A DNA stretch of 64,000 nt from Isoetes taiwanensis (lineage: Eukaryota > Streptophyta > Lycopodiopsida > Isoetales > Isoetaceae). The stretch is taken from NCBI GenBank assembly GCA_021234155.1, contig JAJEKV010000094.1, positions 1,562,656 through 1,626,655 of the forward strand. The letters are read 5' to 3'. The position numbers and the translations under genes were made by a program. The first letter of the stretch is position 1, and every line of letters begins with the position of its first letter. The notes beneath the pieces were generated by a model, which saw nothing but the letters and a program-made list of their open reading frames with translations, searched no databases and was not told the DNA's origin. Below are positions 29,531 to 39,661 of this stretch, piece after piece.

Positions 29531-30390
29531 TATCTCATGTAATTTTTCCTTCATATGCTTAGAGATGTTCTTCCTTCAATGAATGAGATAGGCAAGAAAT
29601 TTCAATTTGATTACTTTGACATCACTTCACTTGGGAACGTGATAAGTATGGTTATTGATACTTTGCGAATGCAATATTTGGTGGGAAAATTTGGACGAGG
29701 TGCACCACATATAACATCATTCTTGCAAGCTACAAAAAGGAGCATGGACGTGTTCAATTTATGGACAACCAAGGTATGATATATGTTCATACTTTACATT
29801 TCGGTCTCATGCATACGAAAGACCACATTGTATGTTGAATTCTAAGGAAGCCTGCATTGCATTGGGAAAGAGATATGTAAAGTTTACGGTTGACTGATTG
29901 ACGAAAACTTTGATGATATGGATTTTGTTGAGGGTGCAAAGTTGTTTATCCCAAGAGATTATCCTCGTGATGTAAAGTCCCTTCATGCCAAAGCATCCCA
30001 ATGGTTACATCTCTTGGTACACAAATTTGGTAATGGTCCAAATCCCTTGGTTGATGCACATGGTTGCAAAGGAGAGTTAGTGAATTTTTTTGTAAAAATG
30101 GAGAAGGTGCGTCAAAAATGGAAAATGAGTGATTCTTGGGAATGATGTTATGATGAAGATATGTGGTTTATAGCTCACCCACAATTGGCCAACTTGTGGC
30201 AAATTATACTAGTGCTTTCTAATGTATGGCCATTTGTGAAAGAGGGTTTTCAAAGCAAAACTACATAAAAGATGATGATTACTCTCGTCTTGACTTGAAG
30301 ATGCTAGATGAGCTCATGTTTTTATCCTTGATGGGACTGAAAGAAGAGAAGCTTGATATTGATGGCGCTTTTAATCTTTGAAATGAGAAG
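29531..30390 (+). pseudogene. hAT-superfamily transposase, C-terminal half, unit I copy
   Basis: Plus-strand frames read DVLPSMNEIGKKFQFDYFDI, TSLGNVISMVIDTLRMQYLV, GAPHITSFLQATKRSMDVFN, then (shifted) LFIPRDYPRDVKSLHAKASQ and finally NLWQIILVLSNVWPFVKEGF with LDLKMLDELMFLSLMG. The order matches plant hAT-type proteins annotated as zinc finger protein 862-like, ending in the hAT dimerisation region. An in-frame stop (near 30144) and two shifts show it is dead. Its N-terminal half is absent because the L1 end at 29440-29530 interrupts it. It is homologous to 54880-55700. Confidence 0.7.
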
Positions 30391-30689
30391 AAGAATTGAA
30401 GAATGCCCAGCTTAAATGAACATTAATGTTTTTACTTATTTTTTGAAAATTGAGGATGTTCATATGATTTTTATATATTTTAGCTCTCATGTTTTAAATT
30501 GTTATGAATTAAAGGATTTGCCGAAATTTAATGATGTTTATACAATCTTTATGTGTTAAATATTGTGGGTGCATTGTCCTTCTTAAGTATTTTAAGTGGA
30601 AAAAAAGCCATTGAAAATCTAATTTAAATTATGCCATGCAATTTGAAAGCCCACTTTTTGGAGTGACGTTCAAAAAAAGGTAAGGGCAG

Positions 30690-31421
30690 CCCTTCAAATT
30701 TCAGCCTTGCATGTATGTCAGTGAAACCTAGCTTATCCTGATGCTTTTGAATTGCACCAAGTGGATGTTGTCCTCCAGTTAGCAGTTGTATGTGGGCCTC
30801 CATCCTTGCAGTCTATTGTTTCTCCATAGCCAGTTGCCTTTTGAGGACTTGGGATATTGAGGAATGTATCTCTTTTGCCAGGCCTACGATCCGAGTAGTG
30901 TTACTCTTAACTCTCACCTGGATCTGCCTCCAGCTCTCCATCAATGCCTGATGTGTCGCCTGATCAGAGCAGCAACCATTGTCCTGCCGAGCAAATTTTG
31001 TTGACTGAGCCTTTGCTTGGATCTCTCTCCTCATAAAGAGGCTTCTCATTTGCCTTTGTTGTTCAGTCTGGCCATTTTTGTGATGGGTCGTACGCATGTT
31101 CCTCTCAAAGGAGCCCGTCATGCGAGGCGCCATCAGGCCATGGGTGTAACTGGGCCAGGGGCTAGGCCTGGATTTATGCTGGAGTTTGTTGGGAATCCCT
31201 ATCAAAGTTCTCATCTTTAGGATTTCCACAAGGTTGCCATGACTTTTGGGGAATACACAAATTAGGGCGAAGCAAAATAAAGTTGTGCTAAGCGCATTGT
31301 GGATGCTTAGAATCCAGAATGTGGATTCTAAAACATGTCTATAGTTTAACTTATGCACTACAAATTGCCTGGCATTTATATAAACGGAGGGTTTGAGCCA
31401 GAACATTTGGGCACGTAGCAC
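30690..31421 (-). pseudogene. Unrecognised gene X-alpha, unit I copy
   Basis: The minus-strand frame of 202 codons plus C-terminal extension is only partly true. Comparison with X-beta shows the shared protein is QQTPA-rich, then DPSQKWPD, then EERDPSKGS, with a helical C-terminal part (TTRIVGLAKEIHSSISQVLK, then RQLAMEKQ) and, after a stop at 30813, TARMEAHIQLLTGGQHPLGA. In unit III the same C-terminal stretch is open through that stop. I see Gln/Pro-rich N-terminal and coiled-coil C-terminal character but no known domain. It may be a host gene or a retroelement gag. Function unknown. Confidence 0.4.
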
Positions 31422-31439
31422 CCGCGGCCATTTCGTATC

Positions 31440-32340
31440 CCCGATGGAAAAAGGCAGAGATAGTTCACCTACAAAGTGCGAATAACTTGATGATCATCCA
31501 GGCATGGCAGAGCTTGCTTCATAGTTTTGAGAAGTCAAATGTTTTTTGCATTATGCCAAAGCTATTTGCATCAATGACTAAGGGCAAGCTATCAAATTGG
31601 GCAGATACCAATAAAGCTAGAGCTATGTGTCAACTGGATTTCGTGCAGATATTCCACTTAAGACCACCTAATTGCATTGAGAGTGATCATAAAATAAGCC
31701 AAGAAAAAGAAAAACCAGAGATGTTTGGCTTTTATGGAACCTTGATTGACTAAAACTATATGAAAGACTGGAATCTCTATAAGTACCCATTGACCTAAGA
31801 CATGTGTGGCTTGCTTGTACAACCAAGTGCTAATTGAGATCTCTTTCCTTTTCAAAGGAGCAGATATGGTCCAGAACACTATTGGAGTGAAGCAAGCCCT
31901 TGTTTGTGCTCTTTGGACTCAATATCGATGAAGTCAAAGATTGGCTAAACAGACAAGGGGGATTGGAGTAGCTGTAGCACCATGTTCTTTGTCTATTGCT
32001 CTTCAGCATTGATATTGTGCTTATTGGTAAGAGCCATGCATGCCTACAAAAATACCTTGATGTGTTCCATGAGTTTTGCATAAAAAAGGGAACGACAGTT
32101 AATAAGGACAAATCACAAGTAATGCTGTTTGGCGGGAAGAAAAACATTCAGGTTATAATATGGGGGGAGAAATTACGACAAGTTTCCCAATACAAGTACC
32201 TTGGTATTGAGATTACTTATAGATTTAAGGCGGTAGCATTCAAGCGAGCCTCTGGGGGGTTTAGAGCACTCTATGATGCATATGTGAAAACAATTGGAAG
32301 CTTAAGAAGCTATTATTTGGAGTGCAAGTAAACCTGTACT
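31440..32340 (+). pseudogene. LINE reverse-transcriptase fragment, plus strand, unit I
   Basis: Plus-strand frames read SNVFCIMPKLFASMTKGKLS, NWADTNKARAM (RT fingers region), FGLNIDEVKDWLNRQGGLE and IDIVLIGKSHACLQKYLDVF, HEFCIKKGTTVNKDKSQVML, SQYKYLGIEITY. This is the order of a LINE RT from fingers to thumb, with the catalytic YADD box decayed to FSID. The palm strand FIDF is missing. It lies between X-alpha and X-beta in opposite orientation. The same fragment in unit II has an internal deletion of about 200 bp. Confidence 0.7.
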
Positions 32341-32399
32341 ACTCTATGATTATCCTACATGGGCGTCAGGATTATGGATGCTGACTGCCTCATGCTATT

Positions 32400-32890
32400 T
32401 CTCTTTAGCCAGTTGCCTTTTGAACATTTCGTGTACTGAGGATCACATTTCTTCTGCCAGGCTTGCAAGTGGTGTCATTATGAATCATCATCTAGATTTA
32501 TCTCCATCTTGCCTCACATGTCTGGTGTGCTGCCAGATCTGAGCAGGAGTCATGGGCATGCCAAGTCGGGGTTGTCGATTGTGCCTTAGCACGAGCCTCC
32601 TTTCTCATGGAAGACGCTTCTCCTTTTGTCTTTACTGTCTGGTCTGGACCATTTTTGTGGTGTGTCATCTGCGTCTTCTCCCCAGAGGTTGTCATGCACG
32701 ACGGCATCAGACTGTGAGGGTGGCTTGGTTTGAGCCTGGGTCTGGGCTTGGGCAGGGGTTTGATGGGTGTCTCCATCTAAATTGGGACTGGGGTAGGGGG
32801 CAAAGGAGTTGTCATAGGTGTTTGAGGATTGCAGGATGAGGTCAAGGCAGAGATTTGGGCAAAAGCGGAGGTGTTGCTTGAAGGGCATCT
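32400..32890 (-). pseudogene. Unrecognised gene X-beta, unit I copy (frameshifted)
   Basis: From the ATG at 32888 the frame reads MPFKQHLRFCPNLCLDLILQ, NLDGDTHQTPAQAQTQAQTK, VHDNLWGEDADDTPQKWSRP, DSKDK, then shifts. The continuation EASSMRKEARAKAQS and CEARWR lies in the next frame. Upstream on the same strand is a 5' leader with two CTAGGGTTTTG words (near 32960 and 33060), typical of plant transcript starts. The unit II copy is open through the shift. Function unknown. It is a diverged paralogue of X-alpha. Confidence 0.45.
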
Positions 32891-33779
32891 TGGATGCTTA
32901 GAATAAAAAATGGGGACTCAGAAACATCCTTCACACAACAATTTGAGGCTTGGATGCAAAACCCTAGTGAGAGAGTGTAGGCAAGAGGTTGCTTAGAATC
33001 CAAAATATGTACTCAATAATCCTTTGCACAACAATTTGGCATTTGGAAACAAAACCCTAGTGAGAGTAGGCAAGAGAGTGATGCTTGTGCAAGGGCACAT
33101 AACAACCAAATGGCTTAGCTAGTTTCAAATGCTTAATTAATGCTTCTTTGTTATAGAATTATCATCTAGCAAAAAATAAAATATAGTGCACCAGACAATG
33201 AATGACATAATATCATGGCAGTATGAATTATTGTCTCCAAATTGCAGACAACTTCTACAGCACACACGCTAAATTTTACTTGATGATTGTATTGTAAAAG
33301 ATATTTGAAATTTGCAAGTTTTCTTGCTAGCAGAAAAAAGCATAATCTAACGTCCATTGCCTACCAAGGCGAGGACATGGGACAATATCTATTGAGAGAC
33401 AAGTCGATTTTTTAGTCTAGAATTGCACTGCCCTTATATATATACCATTGTAATAGGTGGATTCTGCGGCACTTCAATAATCTCAAAATCGACAACTAAT
33501 ATACATAACAAATGTAATAATTCAATAATAAACTTAAACTTCTCTTGTTTATTCAAGATTGTCAGTCTTAGCACCTACCAATAAAGTAAAGAATAGAAAT
33601 TGACTCACATTCCTAATAAAAGAAATCATGGCCACAATTTTACCCTTTGATTATCATTATGCGATGTTTAAAGGCATTGTCACCACAAAGGATATAGCAT
33701 AAACTAGCAAATGATAACATGAGGTTGTTTAAAGAAACACTATAAATATTTTAGTTGGCATGGCATGTGCTTATGTGCA

Positions 33780-33900
33780 TGCTCATCTTATTGCAAAATA
33801 ACAATAATTTCATCAACATGTCCTTACAAGTTGCAGCAAACCATGTGCTTTTACATTTTGAACTTGCCTTGAAGTCATAGTGCTAGATTCAACACATAAA
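33780..33900 (+). promoter_or_regulatory. Microprotein-type promoter module, unit I (TATA lost)
   Basis: It aligns with the promoters of the 74-residue genes: two CATGTGCTT words, ACATGTCCTTACAAGTTGCA and the AGTGCTAGAT downstream word. The TATAAAAGCC of other copies is replaced by TTGAAGTC, so core promoter function is doubtful. Confidence 0.55.
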
Positions 33901-33942
33901 CCTCCCCCACTTCTCTAGTTCTCAATTCCTACCTCATCTTCC

Positions 33943-34023
33943 ATGTTCTTCATTGCAAATGTGTGGCTCTCTTTTTTAACAATCATATTAACTACTCATA
34001 CATTCTTCTATACATTTCATTGA
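33943..34023 (+). CDS. Hydrophobic micro-ORF, 26 residues, unit I
   Basis: ATG at 33943, TGA at 34021. The product MFFIANVWLSFLTIILTTHT plus FFYTFH is almost all hydrophobic and would form one membrane helix. It starts about 70 nt after the TATA position, where the 74-residue genes also start. Units II and III keep the same frame and stop despite indels at the N-terminus. Its own TATA is lost, so expression is uncertain. No homologue is known to me. Confidence 0.4.
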   Translation: MFFIANVWLSFLTIILTTHTFFYTFH

Positions 34024-34477
34024 AACTGACATTAATGTATCTTTGTATACTTTAAGAGCATGCCTTGTGCTCTTTGATTGGGTCCCATAAGCTTATTGGT
34101 CTCCATGGACGATAAAAGATCAATTAACTCAATTCAATTTATTTAAGTTGATCCTGCGAAGCATAAACAAATGACAATTGTGTGCATGCGCACTTGACAG
34201 CTAATTTGTTAATGGCTTAGTAGGTTCTTCCCTTTCTAGACATTACATCTAGCAGCAAATAAAATGTCGCCTATTAGACTATGATGTAATCTAATGGCAG
34301 TATGAGACATTGTCTAAAAAATGGGGACAGTTTTTACGCATGCACATCAATCAATGATGCATAATAATTGTGATTAAACCATCTTTGAAACTTCAAAAGT
34401 CTTGTGTTTAACGCATTCTTGCTAGAAGGACAAAGCATAATTTAACAGCCATTACCTATCACAACAAGCACATGACA

Positions 34478-35301
34478 GTTCGTGCATTAAAGATGCCTTG
34501 CTGGTTCTCGTTACCTAATCTTCCTCCTGATCTAATGGCTCATCAATTTCTAGTTGCAATTGCAATGGGACTTGGGGTTCATATCTCACACTCCATCATG
34601 AATGGTCCATCATGAGCGGGCCTTGTTATAAGAAGTTGGATCTTAAGCTTCTGAATGGTCCAGAATTAGCCCATTTGTTTCCTAATAAGGAGGCGTTTGC
34701 TAGCTTTCGTCGAGATACTCGTGCATCTCAGGCATCTGTTCAACATTCTTCTCAGGTTCAAGCTCCTATTGTTATTTCTTCATCTATTCATGATCAACCT
34801 TCGCCAGTTGCCTTGCATTTCTCGGCTATGGAAGATGCTCTACACACAGTTCCAATGGTGTCGTCTTTAGGACCGTCAGCTGCAGCTATAGTTTCTACCA
34901 CCCCGTTGTTGCTTCTGCTTCTCATGCTTCTGAGGTTGTTATGGCTGATGGTCTTAATCTTCAGTGCACTAAAGAGTCATGGCAACAGGTCAATTGGAAG
35001 AAGGCAACAAGGAAGAAGTCGGTTATGTCATCTCACGATATCCTGCCTCGTTCTATTCAGTGGCATGATAACTTGATGTCTGTTGATGATCATCTTGATG
35101 TTGCAGAACATGTTGATTGTGATGAGGCCATTAAACGCCTCAAGGTGGCACAAGGAGTATGATTATGTACTGTGTATGGGTGGTTTTGCTTAGTGGACCA
35201 TCTCGTCCTCTAGGTTTTGAGTCCTATGTCACAGGTCCCTTGTATGTATCTTGATATTCCTTGATAATAGATTGTCGTCCTTCAAAAAAAAAAAAAAAAA
35301 A
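34478..35301 (+). mobile_element. 5'-truncated L1 insertion with poly(A) and 17-bp target duplication
   Basis: It is flanked by perfect direct repeats ACAACAAGCACATGACA at 34461-34477 and 35302-35318 and ends in about 18 A. Units II (near 40125) and III (near 58090) carry the uninterrupted site with a single copy of that word, so the insertion postdates the duplication. The 824-bp insert includes a piece of L1 ORF1. Its 3' end is shared with 29440-29530. Confidence 0.9.
34500..35160 (+). pseudogene. L1 ORF1 (gag-like) fragment in the 34.5 kb insertion
   Basis: Upstream of the ATG at 34612 the frame PCWFSLPNLPPDLMAHQFLV, AIAMGLG resembles the N-terminal DUF4283-type region of plant L1 ORF1. 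After a shift it reads SGPCYKKLDLKLLNGPELAH, LFPNKEAFASFRRDT, which matches ORF1 remnants of the nested L1 at 16.7 kb. The later low-complexity Leu-rich part (about 34900-35000) is a frame artefact. The true frame probably continues as the VDDHLDVAEHVDCDEAIKRL stretch. RNA binding is the family role. This copy is truncated. Confidence 0.55.
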
Positions 35302-35605
35302 ACAACAAGCACATGACAAAACATTTATGTAAAAACATATCTATATTTTAATTTGTGTCTACAAATTGCAGTGACCTTTTTATAGACCATTGTTATAGAT
35401 CCAACAATAACATTTCCTCCTAGTCAATTTTGGCATGACTCTATTCAAAAACGACATGCATAATGAATGTGATGTGCTATTGAAAAATAAACGCACGATA
35501 ACAAGGTGCTGCGCAGGGAGGGTTGCCCTCCAGTTTCTTGAGGGTGAAGGGGCCTAAATCAAACTTGTCCTTATGGTTGTTGGCTTAAGCTAAAGATAAA
35601 TTTTG

Positions 35606-35780
35606 GAGAGAAATAAAATGAAATGTTTATTAGTTATGTTTGCAGACCACCAGAACATTCAATATTATAGAAAATATAATCTAATAGAGAATACATATCC
35701 AACACCCCCAAGGCGAAAAAAGCAGCTACGGTGGAAACCTAACCTTGTTTGTATGGGAAACTTACTTTAAAGAGTGAACA
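35606..35780 (-). mobile_element. LINE E7, short 3'-end fragment of the GA-tailed family
   Basis: GGAGAG, then AAATAAAATGAAATG, then TTTATTAG (AATAAA on the minus strand) and AGACCACCAGAAC at 35644. The layout equals the 3' ends of E1-E6, except that the hairpin's second arm is mutated and the GA tail is only a few bases. The 5' limit is unclear. Confidence 0.5.
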
Positions 35781-36129
35781 ATACAAAAGAGGGGAAGTAA
35801 GGCTTCAAAGGTAAAAATGCGGGGGAAGGTAAGCACGTGTGGCACAGATTCCACCTACTTACTGCCATACGAAATAAAACCTGGAGGTACGAATCTGACA
35901 GGTCTAGCTGGCAGGTATGGATCTGACAGTGTCTTAATCCGACAGACTGGGAAAGCTTCGAGCCAGTGGTCTTACGAAAAATTTTACCTTATCTATAATG
36001 CCATAGCCATGGCAACTTTTCCCATTCCTGTGCCCTCATGTGTGAAGCTTTGGCTATGGCCCTGCCTCCGAATAGCACACGGCTCCATGCAACTGCATTC
36101 CATTCAAGCGTTGCATGTCTGATTTTGTA

Positions 36130-36200
36130 TTTTGCATGCCTTTGCATGTCTTTGCATGCGCATTCTGGCGTCTTGCATGCATATCTGTTTCCCTATAAAT
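36130..36200 (+). promoter_or_regulatory. RY-element cluster and TATA box
   Basis: Four GCATG-type words occur in 50 bases (GCATGCC, GCATGTC, GCATGCG, TGCATGCAT at 36134-36182), followed by CTATAAATC with TATAAAT at 36194-36200. CATGCA is the RY motif bound by plant B3 factors such as ABI3/FUS3. The spacing to TATA is right for a seed- or maturation-type promoter. A start codon lies 31 bases after the TATA. Confidence 0.45.
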
Positions 36201-36230
36201 CAGAGAAATCAAGTCCGACTTAGATTTCCA

Positions 36231-36317
36231 ATGGAGAGAGGAGATAAGATCTGGGCGCTAAAGATCGGAGCCCTTGAATACGGTAAATTGATTCTTCACC
36301 GATGTTGTTGCATGTGA
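36231..36317 (+). CDS. Short ORF downstream of the RY/TATA cluster
   Basis: ATG at 36231 gives MERGDKIWALKIGALEYGKL plus ILHRCCCM. It could instead be a first exon, as the frame holds TACGGTAAAT, a possible splice donor, at about 36280. No homologue is recognised. Support comes only from the promoter-like DNA just upstream. Confidence 0.2.
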   Translation: MERGDKIWALKIGALEYGKLILHRCCCM

Positions 36318-36499
36318 ATCTCTAAAGAAAACTTTGTAGTAAGTTTATTTTGGAGCAGAGAGACTCTGAAGCTATGGCTATGGCGCTATCTCCAACTGTT
36401 ATTCCATCCATGCATTGTTTACATTAACAATGCAAATGAAAATCTAATTTAAATTATGCCACGCAATTTGAAAGCCCACTTTTTGGAGTGACGTTCAAA

Positions 36500-37060
36500 T
36501 GCCAGGCCTACAATCCGAGTAGTGTTACTCATAACTCTCACGTGGATCTACCTCCAGCTCTCCATCAATGCCTGATGTGTCGCCTGATCAGAGCAACAAC
36601 CATTGTCCCGCCGAGCAAATTTTGTTGACTGAGCCTTTGCTTGGATCTCTCTTAGTAGTAACACACTAGTTCCTTAGCAATGTGGTCTCGAAGACTACCC
36701 GAATCTTTTCGATCGTTGGGGGTCAAATCCCAACGAGCGCTAATGTAAGGTGGTTGGGGGCAGGGCCCAACCAAGCAATGTAGTGTGGTGTGTGGTCACA
36801 TGTCCAGTTGGATGTTGCCTAGTGGCGTGACGTTAAAACTACTATCTATCTATCTCATAAAAAGGCTTCTCATTTGCCTTTGTTGTCCAGTCTGGCCATT
36901 TTTGTGATGGGCTGTACGCATGTTCCTCTCAAAGGAGCTCGTCATGCGAGGTGCCATCAGTCCATGGGTGTAACTGGGCCAGGGGCTAGGCCTGGGTTTA
37001 TGCTGGAGTTTGTTGGGAATCCCTATCAAAATTCTCATCTTTAGGATTTGGGGTCCACAA
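36500..37060 (-). pseudogene. X-alpha, unit II copy, interrupted by a SINE-like insertion
   Basis: It is collinear with 30860-31230 of unit I. The C-terminal end is shortened at about 36508, where unit I and III sequence is deleted, and the frame is split by the insertion at 36653-36853. The piece at 36850-37086 still reads ILKMRTLIGIPNKLQHKPRP in the shadow frame seen in unit I. Dead copy. Confidence 0.45.
36653..36853 (+). mobile_element. tRNA-derived SINE-like insertion
   Basis: This 200-bp stretch is absent from the same site in unit I (after TTGGATCTCTCT). It carries an A box-like TAGCAATGTGG (36675-36685) and a B box-like GGGTCAAATCC (36720-36730). The B box sits in a T-arm-like hairpin, GTTGG...CCAAC. 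A TATC repeat (about 36843-36856) forms the tail. This fits a tRNA-headed SINE with a simple-repeat tail. The target duplication is not clear because the flank is TC-rich. Confidence 0.7.
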
Positions 37061-37299
37061 GGTTGCCATGACTTTTGGGAAAACACAAATTAGGGCGAAG
37101 CAAAATAAAGTTGTGCTAAGCACTTGTGGACGCTTAGAATCCAGAATGTGGATTCAAAAACATGCCTATAATTTAACTTATGCACTACAATTTGACTGCC
37201 ATTTATATAAATGCAGGGGGGGGGGAGGGGGAGCTAGAACATTTGGGCACGTAGCACCTGCGGCCATTTCGTATCCCCGATGGAAAAAGGCAGAGGTAG

Positions 37300-37990
37300 T
37301 TCACCTACAAAGTGCGAACAACTTTATGATCATCCAGGCATGGCAGAGCTTGCTTCATAGTTTTGAGAAGTCAAATGTTTTTCGCATTATGCCAAAGCTA
37401 TTTGCATCAATGACTAAGGACAAACTACCAAATTGGGCAGACACCAATAAAGCTAGAGCTACGTGTCAAACTAGATTTTGTGCAGATATTCCACTTAAGA
37501 CCACCTAATTGCATTGAGAGTGATCATAAAAGAAGCCAAGAAAAAGGAAAACCAGAGATTTATGTGTCTATGTTGATTGACTAAAACTATATGAAAGACT
37601 GGAATCTCTGACCTAAGACATGTGTGGCTTGCTTGTATAATCAAGTGCTAATTGAGATCTCTTTCCTTTTTAAAGGTGCAGATATGGTCCAAAACACTAT
37701 TGGAGTGAAGCAAGCCCTTGTTCGTCTGTGCTCTTTGGACTCTATATCGATGAAGTCAAAGATTGCCTAAACAGACAAGGGAGATTGGAGTAGCTGTAGC
37801 ACCATGTTCTTTGTCTATTGCTCTTCAGCATTGATATTGTGCTTATTGCTAAGAGCCATGCATGCCTACAAAAATACCTTGATGTGTTCCATGAGTTTGG
37901 GGGGCTTAGAGCACTCTATGGGATGATGTATATGTGAAAACAATTGGAAGCTTAAGAAGCTATTATCTGGAGTGCATGTAAAACCTGTAC
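37300..37990 (+). pseudogene. LINE RT fragment, unit II copy with internal deletion
   Basis: It reads SNVFRIMPKLFASMTKDKLP, NWADTNKARATCQTRFCADI in one open frame (37068-37508), better preserved than in unit I. About 205 bp corresponding to 32087-32260 of unit I are missing at 37899, with a GGGG word at the junction. Confidence 0.6.
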
Positions 37991-38049
37991 TACTCTATGA
38001 TTATCCTACATGGGTGTTAGGACTATGGATGCTGACTGCCTCATGCTAT

Positions 38050-38510
38050 TTCTCTTTAGCCAATTGCCTTTTGAACATTTAGTATACTGAGGACCACATT
38101 TCTTCTGCCAGGCTTGCAATTCGAGTGGTGTCATTCTCAATCATCATCTGGATTTATCTCCATCTTGCCTCACATGTCATGTGTGCTGCCAGATCTAAGC
38201 AGGAGTCATGGGCCTTAGCGCGAGCGCCCTTTCGCATGGAAGAGGCTTCTCCTTTGTCTTTACTGTCTGGTCTGGACCATTTTTGTGGTGGGTCGTCTGC
38301 GTCTTCTCTCCAGAGGTTGTCATGCACGGTGGCATCAGACTGTGAGGGTGGCTGGCTTTGAGCCTGGATCTGGGCTTGGGCAGGGGTTTGATGGATGTCT
38401 CCATCCGGTACTGGGGTAGGGGGCACAGGAGTTGTCATAGGTGTTTGAAGATTGCAGGATGAGGTCAAGGCAGAAATTAGGGCAAAGCAGAGGTGTTGCT
38501 TGAAGGGCAT
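38050..38510 (-). CDS. X-beta, unit II copy, longest intact frame of the family
   Basis: From the ATG at 38510 there are 118 open codons: MPFKQHLCFALISALTSSCN, PDGDIHQTPAQAQIQAQSQP, DATVHDNLWREDADDPPQKW, SRPDSKDKGEASSMRKGARA, KAHDSCLDLAAHMTCEARWR, then a stop at 38154. In unit I a shift lies in KDKGEASS, so this copy gives the probable true frame. The product is hydrophilic, rich in Gln, Pro and Asp, with no known domain. A leader with CTAGGGTTTTG lies upstream (near 38580 and 38700). It could be a host gene or a gag-like ORF. Confidence 0.35.
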
Positions 38511-39399
38511 ATTGGATGCTTAGAATAAAAAATGGGGACTCAGAGATGTCTTCACACAACAATTTGAGGCTTGGATGCAAAACCCTAGTGAAAGAGTGTA
38601 GGCACGAGAGAAGTATTGCTCGAAGGGCATTTTGGATGCTTAGAATCCAAAACAGGGCTCAATAATCCTTTGCACAACAATTTGGGATTTGGAAACAAAA
38701 CCCTAGTGAGAGTAGGCAAGAGAGTGATGCTTGTGCAAGGGCACATAACAACCAATTTGTTAATGGCTTAGCTAGTTTCAAATGCTTAATTAATGTTTAT
38801 TTGTTATAGGATTATCATTTAGCAGCAAATAAAATATAGTGCATCAGACAATGAATGACATAATATCATGGCGGTATGAATTATTGTCTCCAAAATGCAG
38901 ACAACTTCTACAGCACACACGCTAAATTTTACTTGATGATCGTACTGTAAAACATATTTGAAATTTGCAAGTTTTCTTGCTAGCAGAAAAAAGCGTAATC
39001 ATCCATTGCCTATCAAGGCGAGGACATGGGACAATATCTATTGAGAAACAAGTCGATTTTTTAGTCTAGAATTGCAGTGCCCTTTCATATACCATTGTAA
39101 TAGGTGGATTCCGCGGCATTCTTCAATAATCTTAAAATCAACAACTAATATACATAACAAATGTAATAATTCAACAATAAAATTCTCTTGTTTATTCAAG
39201 ATTGTCAGTCTTAGCACCTATCAATAGAGTAAAGAATACTAATAAAAGACATTATTATGGCCACAGTTTTGCCCTTTGACTATCATTATGCGATGTTTAA
39301 TGGCACTGTCACCACAAAGGATATAACATAAACTAGCAAATGATAACACAAGGTTGTTTAAAGAAACACTAAAAATATTTTCATGTGCTTATGTGCATG

Positions 39400-39500
39400 T
39401 TCATCTTATTGCAAAATAACAATAATTTCATCAACATGTCCTTACAAGTTGCAGCAAACCATGTGCTTTTACATTTTGCACTTGCCGTATAAAAGCCATA
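39400..39500 (+). promoter_or_regulatory. Promoter module of the hydrophobic micro-ORF, unit II (TATAAAA at 39488-39494)
   Basis: The same string of words as in front of the 74-residue genes: CATGTGCTTATGTGCATG, AACATGTCCTTACAAGTTGC, ACCATGTGCTTTTACA, GCACTTGCCGTATAAAAGCC, AGTGCTAGATTC. The TATA box is intact in this copy. The paired CATGTG words are E-box (MYC-type) cores. Confidence 0.6.
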
Positions 39501-39562
39501 GTGCTAGATTCAACACATAAACCTCCCCTCTTCTCTAGTTCTCAATTCCTACATCATCTTCC

Positions 39563-39661
39563 ATGATAAGAAAAAGTGTTTTGTTCTTCATTGCAAATGT
39601 GTGGTTCTCTTTTTTAACAATCATATTAACTACTCACACATTCTTCTATACATTGCATTGA
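39563..39661 (+). CDS. Hydrophobic micro-ORF, 32 residues, unit II
   Basis: The ATG at 39563 lies 69 nt after the TATA box and the TGA is at 39659. The product MIRKSVLFFIANVWFSFLTI plus ILTTHTFFYTLH has a short basic start and one long hydrophobic stretch, as in a single-pass membrane or secreted micropeptide. Units I and III keep ANVW.SFLTI.LTTHTFFYT.H and the stop although their N-termini differ by 18-21 nt in-frame indels. No homologue is recognised. Confidence 0.45.
   Translation: MIRKSVLFFIANVWFSFLTIILTTHTFFYTLH

Larger units (their letters stand above)
29528..35500. repeat. Segmental duplication unit I
   Basis: This interval aligns in order with unit III (54880-58250) and, from about 30600, with unit II (36405-40310). 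In order it holds the hAT relic, X-alpha, the LINE RT fragment, X-beta, a promoter module, a hydrophobic micro-ORF and shared spacer. It stops at about 35500, before the position where units II and III carry the 74-residue microprotein gene. The L1 at 34478-35301 is present only here. Confidence 0.8.

Noticed and set aside
34870-35076. Leu-rich membrane segment in the 154-codon ORF
   Set aside because: It arises after a frameshift in the L1 ORF1 remnant. The other frame gives the sequence that continues the gag-like protein.
36674-36731. Functional tRNA gene
   Set aside because: Only A- and B-box-like words and a T-arm fit; there is no acceptor stem or clear anticodon arm, and the segment is a recent insertion with a TATC tail, so SINE is the better reading.
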